NCBI RefSeq assembly: GCF_048771995.1
Contig: NC_133050.1
Coordinates: forward strand, 2,058,501 to 2,122,500
Direction: 5' to 3'
Length of the DNA: 64,000 nt
DNA from: Taeniopygia guttata
Taxonomy: Eukaryota; Chordata; Aves; Passeriformes; Estrildidae
Below are positions 1 through 12,215 of this stretch, piece by piece. How positions within the stretch are numbered: position 1 is the first letter of the stretch; every line of letters begins with the position of its first letter. A program made the position numbers and the translations under genes. The notes below the pieces were generated by a model, which worked only from the letters and a program-made list of their open reading frames with translations, ran no database searches and had not been told where the DNA came from.

Positions 1-3000
1 AAAGCTCAGCAGCTCTCAGAGGATGAGCATCCACAGGCAGTGACCACGGCTGCAGGAGTGGCACAAGAAGGCCCTGCAGCATTTGAGCAAAAAGGCACAG
101 CAGCTGAAGGCAAGGAGGGATGAGCAAAAGGCCAAGCTGAAGGCAAAGGCCATGGCAGAGTTCCCACAGCCCCTGAGGGACCAACCCCAGGGCCCAAGGG
201 GGCCCCAGCACCCAGGGGACGGCGTCGGCCACAAGCACCCGGCAGAGGCATTGCCCTCCTGGCCAGGGCAGAGCCCACCCAAACAGCCCCTGGGAAGGAG
301 TCAGGGCTCCAGCTGCAGCCCACAAGGACACTGCAAGCACAGACAGCAGCACCCTCAGGAGGAGCGAGTCCACCCCTGCATGGACATGGATTGTCAGGGC
401 TCTCTGAGCTCCCATCCCACCGGGGACCCACCACACTGCAGCCCTGGAGAACATCCAGGCTGGGTCTGCATCCAGAGGAGGCCTCTCCTGATGGACACAG
501 GGGCCTCTCCATCCACTCTGAATCTTACACCTAAGGGGGGAACGTTGTAAAGGAATGTTTTTATTATTAAAGGAATAAATAGGAAAGCTGAGCTGGTATC
601 ATTTGTTCAATTAGGAGCTGCGGGGAGGTGGTTTGAACTAAACTAATTTCTTTCTCTTCCTACTGTGACTGTTATTAACTAGGAAGGAATTTGGTGGTGG
701 CATTGTAATACTGTAAAAGGTGATACAGAGGCTATTGCTGCTGTACCTTTGTGTCAAATGTCTGGCAAGGCCTATGCTGAAGGGAACCCAGAGGTGTGGG
801 CAGCCCCAGGGAAAGAGGGAAAATTTGATGTGGAGCCTCTCCAAATTACTTGGAAGCAACTAGGACAAGTGGGGGCTAAAAGCAACACCCTGTTCCAGGG
901 GAGGGAAGGAAGGGCTCACAGCCTGGTATGGAGTCCCTGCTAAAGGCAGGGCTTTTGGAGCCAGGGATGTCTCCCTACAGCACTCCTATCCTGCCAGTCA
1001 GGGAATCAGATGGCTCCAATGAGGAGCACAAGAACAAGTGGTAGACAAAGCCTCTGTGAAATGGCTGAATTTCCTGGCTAAAAACATCTTTTCAGTATTT
1101 GAAAAAAAAAAAAAAAGGCAAATGGTGGAGAAAAAGGTTAAATATTTGGGACATACTGGGACTGAAGGTTTCTTGTGCATTCACCCAGAGAGGGTCTGGG
1201 CAATCTCAGGAGTAACATTACCCATGACTAAAAAGGAGCTGCAACAATTCTGTATTGAGGATTCTCTGTTCCAGCCAGAACATTGTAGGACTTTGTAACT
1301 CCAGACAGCCTCTATGCTGTGGTATGGACAGGAGAAAGCAAAACTTGAGAAAATGAACAACCAAAAAATTTGATGCCTCAGCTGTGGCTCTTCCAGACTC
1401 AGAAAAGAAAACAGAATTGTAGGTGAATGTTCAACAGGGCCATGCCAAAGGAATTCTTGGGCCAAAATGTTTCACCCAGTGGCCAGAGTGGCCTCATTGT
1501 CTGCAGAATTGTGCAGCCACAGCTTCAACGGGAACCGAGGCCCAAAACCTGATGACAACACGATCTCCAACTGTTCCAGTCTGCCATCAAGTTCAAGCTC
1601 TGATAACCAAAAGAGCCTCGCAATGGATGAGCAGTGCTCGGTTATTACAGTGTGAAACTTGTTCAGTGGCACAGGAGGATTCAGAACTGAGGACAGGGGA
1701 AGGGTTTAACCCAGCCTCCTGTTTGAACAGACCCCAGAGGGGCTGGGAAGAAACCCAGCACTGCATTCAAGTGACAGAGCTCCAGACCCAGCCTGGGGGA
1801 GATTCAGGAGACATTGCCTGGCCTGAGGCAGAAAATGTCTTTGGGGATGGCTCTTCAAGGGCAGCAGAAGGGAAAAGAGTTCCAAGACACGCTGTTATTG
1901 AGGAAAGGGAATCAGACAAAGCCCAGGTTACCCCCCATGGTCAGCTCAACCGGCACAGCTGTGTGTGCTTGTAAGAGCCAGGCACTGACATGCCCTGAGC
2001 AGGAAGGCTTCAATATCTTCTGGTGACACCATCTCACCTAACAGGGGGGCAAAAGAAATTCTGATTGCTCAGCAGCCACTGGATCGCTTCTTAAGGTATT
2101 TCTAAAAGGAGTAATTAATATAAAAGGCATTGTGGAAGCAACAGACTCAGACAGCAGAACTCATTTTACAGGAAAGATCCTCCAGGGGGTTATGGCAGCT
2201 TTAAGAATACAATGGGACCTCCAGAACCCCTGGCACCCCCAGAGCTCAGGCTGGGTGCAAAGAATGAATGGGGAAAGAAAGAAACACCTTTGGAAGCTGG
2301 GGATAGAAACCAAGATGCCATGGGTACGGCTTTTGCCATTGGCTTGGGCAAGAAGAAGAGCCAGACCCAGGGCAGATATTCAATTATTTCCCCTTGGAAT
2401 TAATCTTGGGAATTCCTTACCCTGGGAATTCTCCACCCAGTGCAGGGTGGAGATAAGGGATGCACATTTAAAGCAGTCTGTGGCCAGAATCCTGTCTCTG
2501 GTGCAATCTCTCCCCCAGGAAGCTGGGCTGGCACAGAGCCTGCCTTGGCACTTTGCTGTTGCCAACATCCCAGCAGGACATCGGCTCCTGCCTAAGGAGT
2601 GCAGAGCAGCACCACTGGTGGCCAAGTGGCGTGGCCCGTGCCAAGTGGCCCCGAGGCCAGAAACAGCCGCCAGCACAGCTGAGCACGGGGGACCCCTCAG
2701 CCTCGGCTCCAGGTCTCTGCAGCCCCGGAGATTTGCACTTCCCGCCTGCAGCAGGAGGATGGGAGGCCCCCACTGAGCTGCACTGAAGGCAGCGCAGCAG
2801 CAGCCAGGGCTCCACAGCGGGGCAAGGCCCTGGGCCTGCCCACACATCCTCTGCTGAAATCCTCGGCCTGGCCACGCTCCTTTGGCAGCTCCAGCACCGG
2901 GGACAGCCCTTGCTGCCACTGCTGCAGCTTCAGCGCTCTCTGGGCCTGCCCTGCCACAGCTGCTGGGCAAGAGCACGGCACAATTCCACTCTGGCTCTCA

Positions 3001-5050
3001 CTTACACTCACACACTGCCCTGCCTGCCACGGCATTGATGGAAAATACACCAGCTCATAGACTTTAACATTGTTAACCTTTGATTTCTCTACTCTGGCTT
3101 GCTTTGCCTTGGCCCTGGGGAAAGAATCGTTAAAGGTTTTGTTAAGGGATGTTGCACCACTCAATGGAGATGAGTTTAACACCTCAACAAACTGGGAATG
3201 GCCCAAAAGATACCGACAAAGATAACGCCCAGCAGCAAAACATCAACCCCAGCAGCAAACAGCAACCAACACCTACCCCAGACACTGCCAGGGCTGCAGA
3301 CACCTGGTCTGCAAAAGGCTGAGAAGGAAATCAGCACTTCCCACCTCATTAACAGCTGAAACAAAGAAATCCGGGTCCAATAGGAAACCAAATACTAAAA
3401 ACTGCACAGCCTGAAACTACATAACATTAAACCAGTGGATTTAGACTGGTTCAGACTGTATCAAGTTCGGGAAAAATCAAGTAAAACCCACGTGTCATGG
3501 AACGGTTTTCTCTGCACACCCGGGCTTTGTGGGGAAGGAATGATTTCTGCAGCACATCCTGGCCAGAATTAAGGAATGCCTTGACTCTTCCACTAAACAT
3601 AGTGGTAGAGTTTTTCTTTTTCCTGCAGTTTCAGTGCAAAGTTTATAGCATTGGAGTATTTTTTGTAATAATCCTACTTCTATATTGCCGGTTAGGTTTC
3701 GGTAGGGATGTGAGAATGAGTTTTTACTCCGAGGAGAAGGAGAAGAAAGTGAATTGCTTTGGAATCTTTTTGTCTGTGTTTTATGTGACTCTTAGAGATA
3801 CCAAAATTTTGGTCTGCGTTTTTCAACGTTCACCTTTAGGCTGCACTTCGCAAAACTAGAAGAGATTTAAATGTGACCCTTTTACCCATAAACAGTAAAC
3901 TCATGATCTGAAGGAAAAAAAAAATCAGCAGGTTGTGGGGGGGCACATTTGAGGCTGCTGAAGCTGCTCTGGAAGAGAAGCTGCATTCCAGGCACCCAGG
4001 AGAGGAGCTTTAGAAATGCAAATCAGCACTGCTGGGGCAGAGTGGGGACAATGTACCTGGCTCTTCTGGCCTGGGGCAGGAATTGGCTGATTCCCTCTGC
4101 CCCTCACCCCAAGCTCTGCCTGCTTGCACAGATGGAATCTGCACGGCTGAAGGCAGAGCCCATGATGAGGATCTGACTCTGAAACAGAAATGGCTGAGGC
4201 TGCAAAGGGAAACAGCAAATGGAGAATGTTGTGAAAACTTCACTAAAATAAGGGGGGGGGGGATAATCCCCCTGCCCACTCCAACATCTGCTGCCACTGT
4301 CTGTGCTGTACAGGGTGTATCAGAGCACTGGGGCTTTTGCTAGAACAAGTTCAGGGAAATTAGTTGGAATTCAAGTATTTGATGATGTATTTAGAAAAAT
4401 GCAGTCATTGATGCAGCCTCAGCTTGAGGGAGCACCCAGAAATGGGAAAAAGATGAAGGGCCACCAGAACAAATCCTACAATACCACGGACCAGCCCCTG
4501 GGAACCCAAACCAATTCATATCAGGAGACAGAACCCATTTATCATTTCAACGGCATCATTAGATTAAAAGCTGTCCTCAAAAGAAGAACCAACTAGACAG
4601 CTCCAGCTCCTGACCTTCCACTGAAAGAGGAACACAACATTTCACATGGGGATGGGATCAGATTATCTGTTAGAAGAAAAAGCAGGAGTTTGTGGAGAAC
4701 TAAATGATTCAAACTGCTGTTGGCAAAGAGATGACAAAGGTAAAGTGGTGAAAAAGATAAAGGTGAACAGTTTATGTGTTGGTCCAAACATGGAAAGGAT
4801 GGGAATGGGACACACTTTTGTGGCAGACCAGGGGTTAAACAAATGCTGCTTCTCCTCTTCTGTGCTGCAGCAACTCTCATCTTTTTACCATGCCCCACAC
4901 CTTGGCAGTGCAGCTCATCCAGCAGCTGAGCCAGGGGATGCAGGTGGCAGCCAGGCCTCCTGATCCACAAACGGCTACAAAAGGACAGGGAATGAGGGCA
5001 CCGAGAATAATCCCAAAACCAAAGAGGACCCGGGAAGAACAAAACAGAGT
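1..5050 (+). mobile_element. Class I (gammaretrovirus-like) ERV fossil, 5' part outside the window
   Basis: Broken provirus read on the plus strand. Parts recognised in order: a gag end/protease stretch (83-550) holding a DTGAS aspartic-protease motif; reverse-transcriptase thumb/connection-like sequence (about 1,040-1,300); integrase core and C-terminal-like sequence (about 2,130-2,750); and an envelope transmembrane-subunit region (about 4,300-4,900) with a DYLL...GVCG...NCC disulphide-loop motif. The order gag-pro-pol-env is kept. Many breaks are present (more than ten by eye), so it is old and inert. No LTR was found at its right end and the left end lies beyond the window. The domain sequences resemble those of the second provirus in this window, so they probably belong to related families. 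Confidence 0.8.
2850..4250. other. Non-coding stretch inside or beside the first ERV fossil
   Basis: Between the integrase-like and envelope-like parts I recognise no domain. It may be decayed envelope surface-subunit sequence. The 120-codon open stretch at 3,497-3,859 is hydrophobic but has no family resemblance I can name, and I do not call it a gene. Confidence 0.4.
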
Positions 5051-5439
5051 TGAGGAGTGAATCTGCCTGTAGATAGGGCCAGGCACTTGTAGATAAGGAA
5101 GTAACCGGGGAAACCATCAGTTCCAATAAATTTCACAAATTCAACCACACAATTTCTCAAAGTCCCGCTAAATCCCCGAAGTTCCAGGAGAACAAAGACT
5201 TAAAAGGGCCATGAATATCGGCTGGTATACAAAAGGAGGGTGCATATTAACGAGGACAGGCAGCAGGCGCATCGGGAAGTCTGAACCTTCCAAGGACCTC
5301 AGCCCGTGGGCAAAGGCACAGGGAGATGCGGCCGGGAAAATGAGGATAAAAAGGAGGCTGCGGACTACAACCATGGCAGAGAGCGCACGGCAAATGCCCC
5401 ACGGCCTCTCCCCCTGCTCGGCAATAAAGTCACTTTTAC

Positions 5440-6120
5440 AGGACTCCTCGCTCTCCTCCGGCCACAGAAACCTCCGGCGACAGGAATTTCCCCGCACGCT
5501 CCCGGCCGCGGGGCAGCCCCCTCTGTCCTACCCACAGCAGCCGGGCCGAGCCAGCGCTGCTCCGGCAGCGGCTCCTGCCCAGGCCCCGGCGGGAAGGAGA
5601 CCGCGGGCAGCCGCTCCCGCCGCGCCCTCAGCCCGGGGCCAGCACGGGCCGGACACGGCACCACCGAGCCGCCGCAGCCCCCTGCCGCCCCCTCCGCCCG
5701 CAGCCAGCCCCGAGCCCCCGCAGAACCCAGCGCGGCTCCCACCTGCGCCGGGGCCGCCTCCGAGCTCCGCCGACGCCGCCTCACCGCGCTCCGGCCGCTG
5801 CCGCCGCTCCCGGGCCCGCACAGACGCTCCCGGCGCCAATGGCGCCGCTGCCCGCCCACGGCCGCCCTCAGCCCGCCGCCGGGGCCGTGCTGCGCCCCGC
5901 TCCCACCAATCAGCGCGCCGCAACCGCGACTGACGGCACCAGCGGCCAATGGCAGCGAGCTGGGGGCGGGCTCTGCGCACGGCCCAGACTCGCCCCGCGC
6001 TCTCAGGGCCCCCCGCGCTGCGTGAGGGCAAAGCCGGAGATGAGGAACAGCCCCGGGACGGGCCCGGGCCCGAGGCGGGATTGAGCTGCCCACACAAACA
6101 AACTTCTCCGCACCTCCCGC
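5440..6120. promoter_or_regulatory. CpG island with three CCAAT boxes; candidate promoter without a recognised gene
   Basis: Very GC-rich with dense CpG, and open in several frames only because of composition. Three CCAAT/ATTGG-type boxes lie close together: GCCAATGG near 5,836, ACCAATCAG near 5,904 and GCCAATGG near 5,944, with GC-box-like runs around them. This is typical of a vertebrate housekeeping promoter. I see no convincing first exon of a known gene on either side, and the long overlapping open frames have proline/alanine/arginine-rich compositional translations. Confidence 0.6.
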
Positions 6121-6690
6121 CACGGCTTTCCCGGCCCTGCGCCTTCCGTGCCTCCGCCTCTGCGGGAAGCCCGGGAGCCTCCCTTCTCCTGCCCCTCATT
6201 AGTGCATCGGTGCTTGGCTTTGATTTCCCCCAAAAAGGGAAACCTGCCCAAAGCCCTGTGGGTGAGCGGGGGAGGGGAGAGATTTCTGGCAGAAAACTCC
6301 CAAGACTCAGAGCAGGATGAGGAGAAGTCAGTGCAGAGCCTTAAATGCAGCTTTCCCCACGCCTCCCTGCTCCCAGCTGCACCTCCTCCCCCGGCAGGGC
6401 AGGAGACAGGGAATGGGGCCGTGCTCAGCTCATCCCCCGCGGCTTCTCCCTCTGCTCAGGGACAGGAGTCGTTCCCTGCTGCACCCTGCGCTCTCTCCCA
6501 GCCGAGACTTCTCCAGGAACTTCTCCGAGCCGAGTCCATCCCCTGGGGCACAGCCCCCTCCAAGTGCTGCAGCGTGGGTCACTGTGCCACGGGCTCGGTC
6601 CTGCCAGGCCAGGCTGCTCCAGCGGGGCCCCTCTGCCCACGGGGTCACAGCCTCCTCTCAGGCATCGCCGAGCTCCAGCCTGGCTCCTCC

Positions 6691-6900
6691 AGGGGCTGCA
6701 GGGGGATCTCTGCATCCCCACGGACCTGCAGGGGGATCTCTGCATCCCCACGGACCTGCAGGGGGATCTCTGCATCCCCACGGACCTGCAGGGGGATCTC
6801 TGCATCCCCACGGACCTGCAGGGGGATCTCTGCATCCCCACGGACCTGCAGGGGGATCTCTGCATCCCCACGGACCTGCAGGGGGATCTGTGCAGCCCCA
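6691..6900 (+). repeat. 30-bp minisatellite, 7 units
   Basis: Seven tandem units of 30 bp (unit core ACCTGCAGGGGGATCTCTGC). The first unit diverges at its start and the last ends GTGCAGCCCCA. Middle units are almost identical, showing recent expansion. Because 30 is a multiple of three, open frames run through it on both strands as a 10-residue repeat, but nothing indicates translation. A single unit of the same sequence recurs at about 15,031-15,060. Confidence 0.95.
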
Positions 6901-7124
6901 TTGTAATATAAATTATGGAATAATTCGTGATTATGTAAAATATACATGAAGTCAGTTGTGCTAGTAGAAAAAGATTCTTAAAGTTTTAAAAGGCCTGAAG
7001 ACCCAGCCGGGAAAGACTGGAAACCACAGATGACAGAGAAAGAAAGACCTAATTTACATTTGAAAACACGGGGCTCCCTGCAGAGATGGGCACTTTCCGG
7101 GGGTACTCCACCAGACGCCCAAGG
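6869..7124 (+). repeat. Left copy of a ~200-bp block that flanks the second provirus
   Basis: Begins with the last minisatellite unit, then an AT-rich stretch (TTATGGAATAATTCGTGATT...), and reaches the first base of the 5' LTR. The same block, diverged by eye, starts directly after the last base of the 3' LTR (15,029-15,255). The left copy carries a short extra stretch near its right end. Confidence 0.8.
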
Positions 7125-7689
7125 TGAAAAATGCACATATGTTAGTTTGAATAGTAGTGCTGTATTAACATTTTAATAGTACTGTAAATGTAGTTGTGTA
7201 GTTAAATTGAAGCTTTAGTAGTTAAAATAGAAACTATGTATCTGGGTTTTCTTTTAAGGAATGACATACTCGCTTTGACATAACCATCACAGAACACCCA
7301 AATCTTCCAAAGAAGAGGAATTTATGGTTTTCTTCTCAGAAGAATCTAATTTCTTCAGGCCTTGCTCAGACTCGAAGACGCCATGGGGATTAAAGGAAAT
7401 AGTTGGCATATAACAGACAGAGTTTCTTGTTTTAAATAGAATGTATGCATAACCATGAAGGATATATGAATATGCAATAGTGTAGTTTTAGGGGTGATTC
7501 CTTTGTTCACAAGGTATGCTTGTTGTGGCTTAAGTGCCCCAGAGCATCTGGACATCCTTAATTCTTTGCTTTTTATTGTCTTGTAATTGTCCTAACTCTA
7601 AATTTTTATTACTCTAATTGTATTACTATTTTAATAACCATGTTATTATTATTAAAAATTTAACAGCCAAGTGATTGGCGTTTTTCACA
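7125..7689 (+). repeat. 5' LTR of the second provirus
   Basis: Begins TGAAAAATGCAC and ends GTTTTTCACA, so it carries the TG...CA ends. Its 3' half aligns closely with 14,600-15,028; the U3 half is more diverged. About 565 bp. Confidence 0.85.
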
Positions 7690-8129
7690 ATTATGGTAGC
7701 AAAGGATGGTTTTTAACACCTCTCTGCTGGGGCCTTGGGAGAGTCAGGGTGAGGAAGACGGGTCCTGCCCTATTTAGGCAGCCTCGCTCTGTTCCCCTGG
7801 TGTGTGACCAGACACAGGTTATGATCTATGGGCAAAAGGAGATAATAAAACAAAGAATAGGGAAAGGATTCCCTAAAACCACAGTAATTAGCCCCAAGAC
7901 TAAAGTGTACATGAAGAACCAAGACCCAAGGACAAAGGATAGGTGAGTATTTGTTGGAAAGGGGGGAATGAATGTGTGTGACAGAAGCTGCTGGGTATCC
8001 CAGACTTGCCAAGTGATTGCTGTAGTCTCTCATGCTGCATTTCGTCTTTTTCATGTGAAAAACGGCCAGTAAAGAGACCAAGGGAGTGATAAAAAAGAAA
8101 GAATCCCTCCCACGGAAACTGGGACTGGG

Positions 8130-8430
8130 TCTTAGGAAGAAGAGGAACCCCGTGGAGTGCTGGATTGAGGGATAAGAGTGCCCAAGAGCATCCAGGATTC
8201 AAACCTGCTGGGCTGAGGGATTTGCATCCCAAGAGCACCCAGGGCTGCTGGATTGAGGATATGCCCCAGGGGATCTGGGGCTGGAAAACACAGCTGGATT
8301 GAGGGATATCCAAGAACACCGGGACTGGCCAGTAACACCTAAAATTCTGCTGGGATGAGAGACATCCAGGATTAAACCTGCTGGGTTGAGGGATTAACAT
8401 TCCAAGAGCACTCAGGGTGTAGATATGTAA
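8130..8430 (+). repeat. Degenerate tandem repeat in the provirus leader
   Basis: Repeats of a roughly 45-60 bp unit built around CTGCTGG(G)TTGAGGGAT...CCAAGAGCA(C)CCAGG, at least five imperfect copies. It lies between the 5' LTR and gag, in the untranslated leader, followed by a GTGAGTG-rich stretch up to about 8,610. Confidence 0.7.
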
Positions 8431-10810
8431 TGTAGACTATTTGAAAGTAAAAAGTATCTTGTTGTATGTGACAGTGAGTGAAAAATAGAAGTGAGTGTGG
8501 GTGAACGAAAGTATATGTAACAGTATTGTGAAGTCGAGAAGTATGAATGAACAGGCTTGAGGGTGTGAATGTGTGTGAGAGTGAGAGATAAAGGTGAGTA
8601 AATATCGATGCATGGAAGTATATGTAATGTAGATTGTTTATTTTGAGCTTTATTTCCTTGGAGGGAGGTGTATTATATTAAATGGTATTGTGAGGAAAAG
8701 GATTTTTTTACGTGGGTAGTTGAAAGAAGGTGGTATTCAGGTTATTAGAGAAAGTGGGAAACAGAGGCATGGAGATAAGATTTTGAAAAACGGGACAGAA
8801 AACGCGTAAAAAATAAGAAAACAGGTAAAGAAAAGGGAGGGAGCAAGAGGGAAAAAGAGAAAAAGAAAAGGAGTGGGAAATCAATCAAAGGGATTTTGGA
8901 GGATCCCATAAGCACTGCTGAAGAATGAGACTTATTTTTAAGTTCGAACATATATACTTGGGAAGAAATACCGTCGATAATACAGATACTATTTTCTCCA
9001 GAAGAAAGGGAAATGATCAGAATTGCAGGCATAAAAGCCTGGAGTAAAGAAAATCCACAGGGATCCCCCGGGGAGGGCAAAATGCCACCTGCACCTCCTG
9101 AGTGGGGTCAAAATTATGAGGAGGGGAGAAAACATATGAATGAGTATCATTATTTGATGGTTGGGGGAATAGGGGGGGCAGCATCTCCAGGGAAAAGTGC
9201 TGAGGGACTTTTGGGGCACAGCAGGGGAGGGGGGAGGCTCCGGCTGAGTGGTTGGACAGACTTGGGAGAAATAGGAGGCAGTGTTCCAGAGTGGATCCTG
9301 AGACTGATGTGAGAAAAGCTTTGTTAAGGATTAACTTTGTGCTTGGCCAGATAATGGAAAAAATTGAAGATCGGCATGACAGATTATTAGATGATTTATT
9401 AAAGGAGGCTCAGAAAGTCTGTGGCCAAAGCCAAACTAAAAGCAAGGATTGTGGCAGTCACCATGCGAGAAAAAAATTGCAAGAAAACAATAAAAACCCC
9501 ACAGGCACTACTCCTAGATATGATGGTGGTAGAGACAGGGGAACAGGAAAGAATAAAATCCCAGTGCAATCAAAGTTTCAGAAACATTCCAGGAACATCT
9601 GCTTTTACTGTCAGGGCAACACACATTATAAAATAGACTGTCCTAAGAGGGTAACAGATCTGAGAATTTTTAAAGAGATGGGCACCGAGGAAGAATAGGG
9701 ATGTCAGAGGCTCTATTCTTTAGGGGACAAGTTCCGTCTGGAGCCTGTGATAACTTTAAAAGTGGGTCCCCAAGAGGAAAAATTGGAGTTTGTGGTAGAC
9801 ACAGGGGCAGAAAGAACCTGTCTGTTAAGTATTCGAAAGGTTATAGTGTAAACAAAGATACTGCAAATGTAACAAGAGCAAAAGGAGAAAGTTTCACAGT
9901 TCCTGTCATTAAAAATGTGGTAATAGAAGGAGCATAGTGAACCTTAAAGATTCCTTTTGGGCTTGCCCTTTGGCCCAAGAGAGCTGAGAGATCTTGGCCT
10001 TTGAATGGGAGGATCCACAAACTGGGAGAAGACAGCAATTAAAATGGACAAAACTACCACAGGGGTTTACTGAATCTCCAAACTTATTTGGACAAGCTTT
10101 AGAAACAATACTACAAACTTTTTGCACTCCTCCTAGAATACAAATTATCCAATATGTGGATGATCTTTTACTATCTGGGGAAGCTGAAGCTGAAGTTAGA
10201 GAGGCTACTATAAAGCTTTTGAATTTTCTTGGGGAAAAAGGATTAAGGGTATCAAAAGGAAAGCTGCAATTTGTAGAAGCAAAAGTAAAATATCTTAGAC
10301 ACTTGATTAGTAAGGGTAGTCAGAAGCTCAACCCAGACTGAATCACAGGAATTCTATCCCTTCCCCCTCCCTCTTCAAAGGGGGAAATCAGAAAAATAAT
10401 CGGATTATTGGGATATTGTAGATTGTAGATTGAAGGATGCACACAGGCAGTAAAATTTTTGTATGAATAAACTGACAGAGGAGATGATATAAAATGGAGC
10501 AAAAAAGATGGTGAAAAACTAAGAAAACTGAAGTTAAAACTAACCCCAATATCAACTTTAAGCTTACCTTCACTAGCAAAACCCTTTCATCTGTACGGAA
10601 ATGAAGAAAAGGGGGTAGCTCATAGGGTTTTGTTTCAGGAGTGGGGAGGAGTAAAGAGACCCGTGGCTTATTTATCAAAGATGTGGGATCCAGTAAATCA
10701 AGGCTGGCCAGTGTGTGTTCAAGCTATAGCAGCTACTGCAATCCTGGTAGAGAAAAGTCATAAACTGACTTTAGGAGGTAAATCAATTGTGTGCACACCT
10801 CATGCAGTAT

Positions 10811-12030
10811 AAAATTTCTTCCGATTTGCATTGTGATTTTTATCTTGAAATACATAACTCACTGTACTCTAGGACTGAGAAACTAGTTTACAGCTGTGAC
10901 ATAGCAAAACCTGCCATTAATTTATTTTGAGTTGATGCAGGCTGTTCACTCAAGTGGTTCTCAGTGTGTAAAGTTAAACTAAAGGTAACACCAGCTGCTT
11001 GGTAGGTCAATGAGAAACATTTTTTCTTCCAGCCAGTCCTTTTTCATGTACCCAAATGTGTTTTGCTTTCTTCGTTTTTTTGGTTTGTTTGTTTGTTATT
11101 TTTTCTGGAAGTGCTGGCTACTTGCAGTGTACCTGGAACAGCAGCTAGAGTTGTTCATGCATGAGACTTCTGAAAAATAGGGCTCATTTTTTCCCCAGAC
11201 TTGGAGGTGGCTACATATAGAAAAGGGAACCTACAAAGCGAGGTGAAGAAAAGGTTTCAGTATCTTCTAATGTAAGCTGTTAATCTTTTTACTTTCAGCA
11301 TCACTGTGGGTGTGTGACACATACACATTAAAAAGATGGTGGGGGGATTTCTGCTTGCTGTAGGTTTATTTCTTGAATGAGTTAGAGAGCTGTGAGGAAG
11401 TTTTGGGCTCCCTGTGTGGTTCATCCAGGCCTGCAGGGAGGGCTTGGCCATGACTCCCTCTGTGCTGCAGGCAGCCCTGCAGCGTGGCAGCAGTGGCTTG
11501 CCTCTGCTGAGTTTGCAGGCAGGGTGCTCCAGCACTGCAGTGCTCAGGGGCAGTTTCCTATTATGACATTAAGGCTTGAACTCAGGAGCGCCTCTTCCCA
11601 CCCAGTTATTGTTTGTACCACAGGAGCCTCTTTGGACAGTGTTTCCTGGCAGTCAAAAAGAGAGTATTGCAGAGACAAATTCCTTACTTGCTGTCTCCCC
11701 CACTGTATCCACATTTTGTCTATTCCCTCTTTAAAATACAGATTTGTAAAACTCATGCTCTGTGTCCTCAGATGGCCTTCCCAAATCAAACCTTGGCTTC
11801 GTTGCAAATTGCATTGCACTAACTAGCATTGCCTTAGATTTGTTTTGGTGCAGGCAGGGTCACTTTGGAAGTAAGTTGTTGTTTACTTTGTTCCTGCAAC
11901 CCTTTCAAGCTTGTGAATGGAAAAATTGTGATAGCAAAATAAGTCTTTATTTTGGCACTGTCAGCTGTGAGTGGCTGGTAGCCTTGGTAAAGGGTGCTGT
12001 GAATTACAGGCCTGCAGAACACGCATAACA
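10811..12030. other. Non-retroviral-looking sequence within the second provirus
   Basis: After the RT/RNase H-like part the sequence loses all resemblance to pol. It is AT-moderate, has a GTTT-rich patch near 11,075, and holds only open frames under 145 codons that I cannot assign. It could be an unrelated insertion, captured host sequence, or heavily decayed pol. Confidence 0.4.
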
Positions 12031-12151
12031 AAAGTAATTTACTTTGTAAGGAAGTTGAAAAAGGGGGGAGAGGTGATTGGCAGACTCACCTCTCCAGGAT
12101 GTAGGACTAATGTCGGAAAGTGGACTGATATTGGAATGTGGATGTTGAAAT

Positions 12152-12215
12152 GTGAAGAGAGAAAAAAAAAGAGAAAGAGAGAAAGGGAGAGAGAGAGAGA
12201 AAGAGAGCGAAGAGG
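12152..12215 (+). repeat. Purine (GA)-rich low-complexity tract
   Basis: About 64 bp of nearly pure A/G (GAGAGAAAAAAAAAGAGAAAG...), inside the second provirus before its envelope region. The opposite strand is a CT tract. Confidence 0.9.

Noticed and set aside
3497-3859. 120-residue hydrophobic open frame as a small membrane protein
   Set aside because: It lies in AT-rich decayed sequence between retroviral parts, with no homologue I recognise.
5211-6199. 240-250-codon frames on both strands
   Set aside because: They lie in a CpG island. The translations are Pro/Ala/Arg compositional and overlap in several frames at once.
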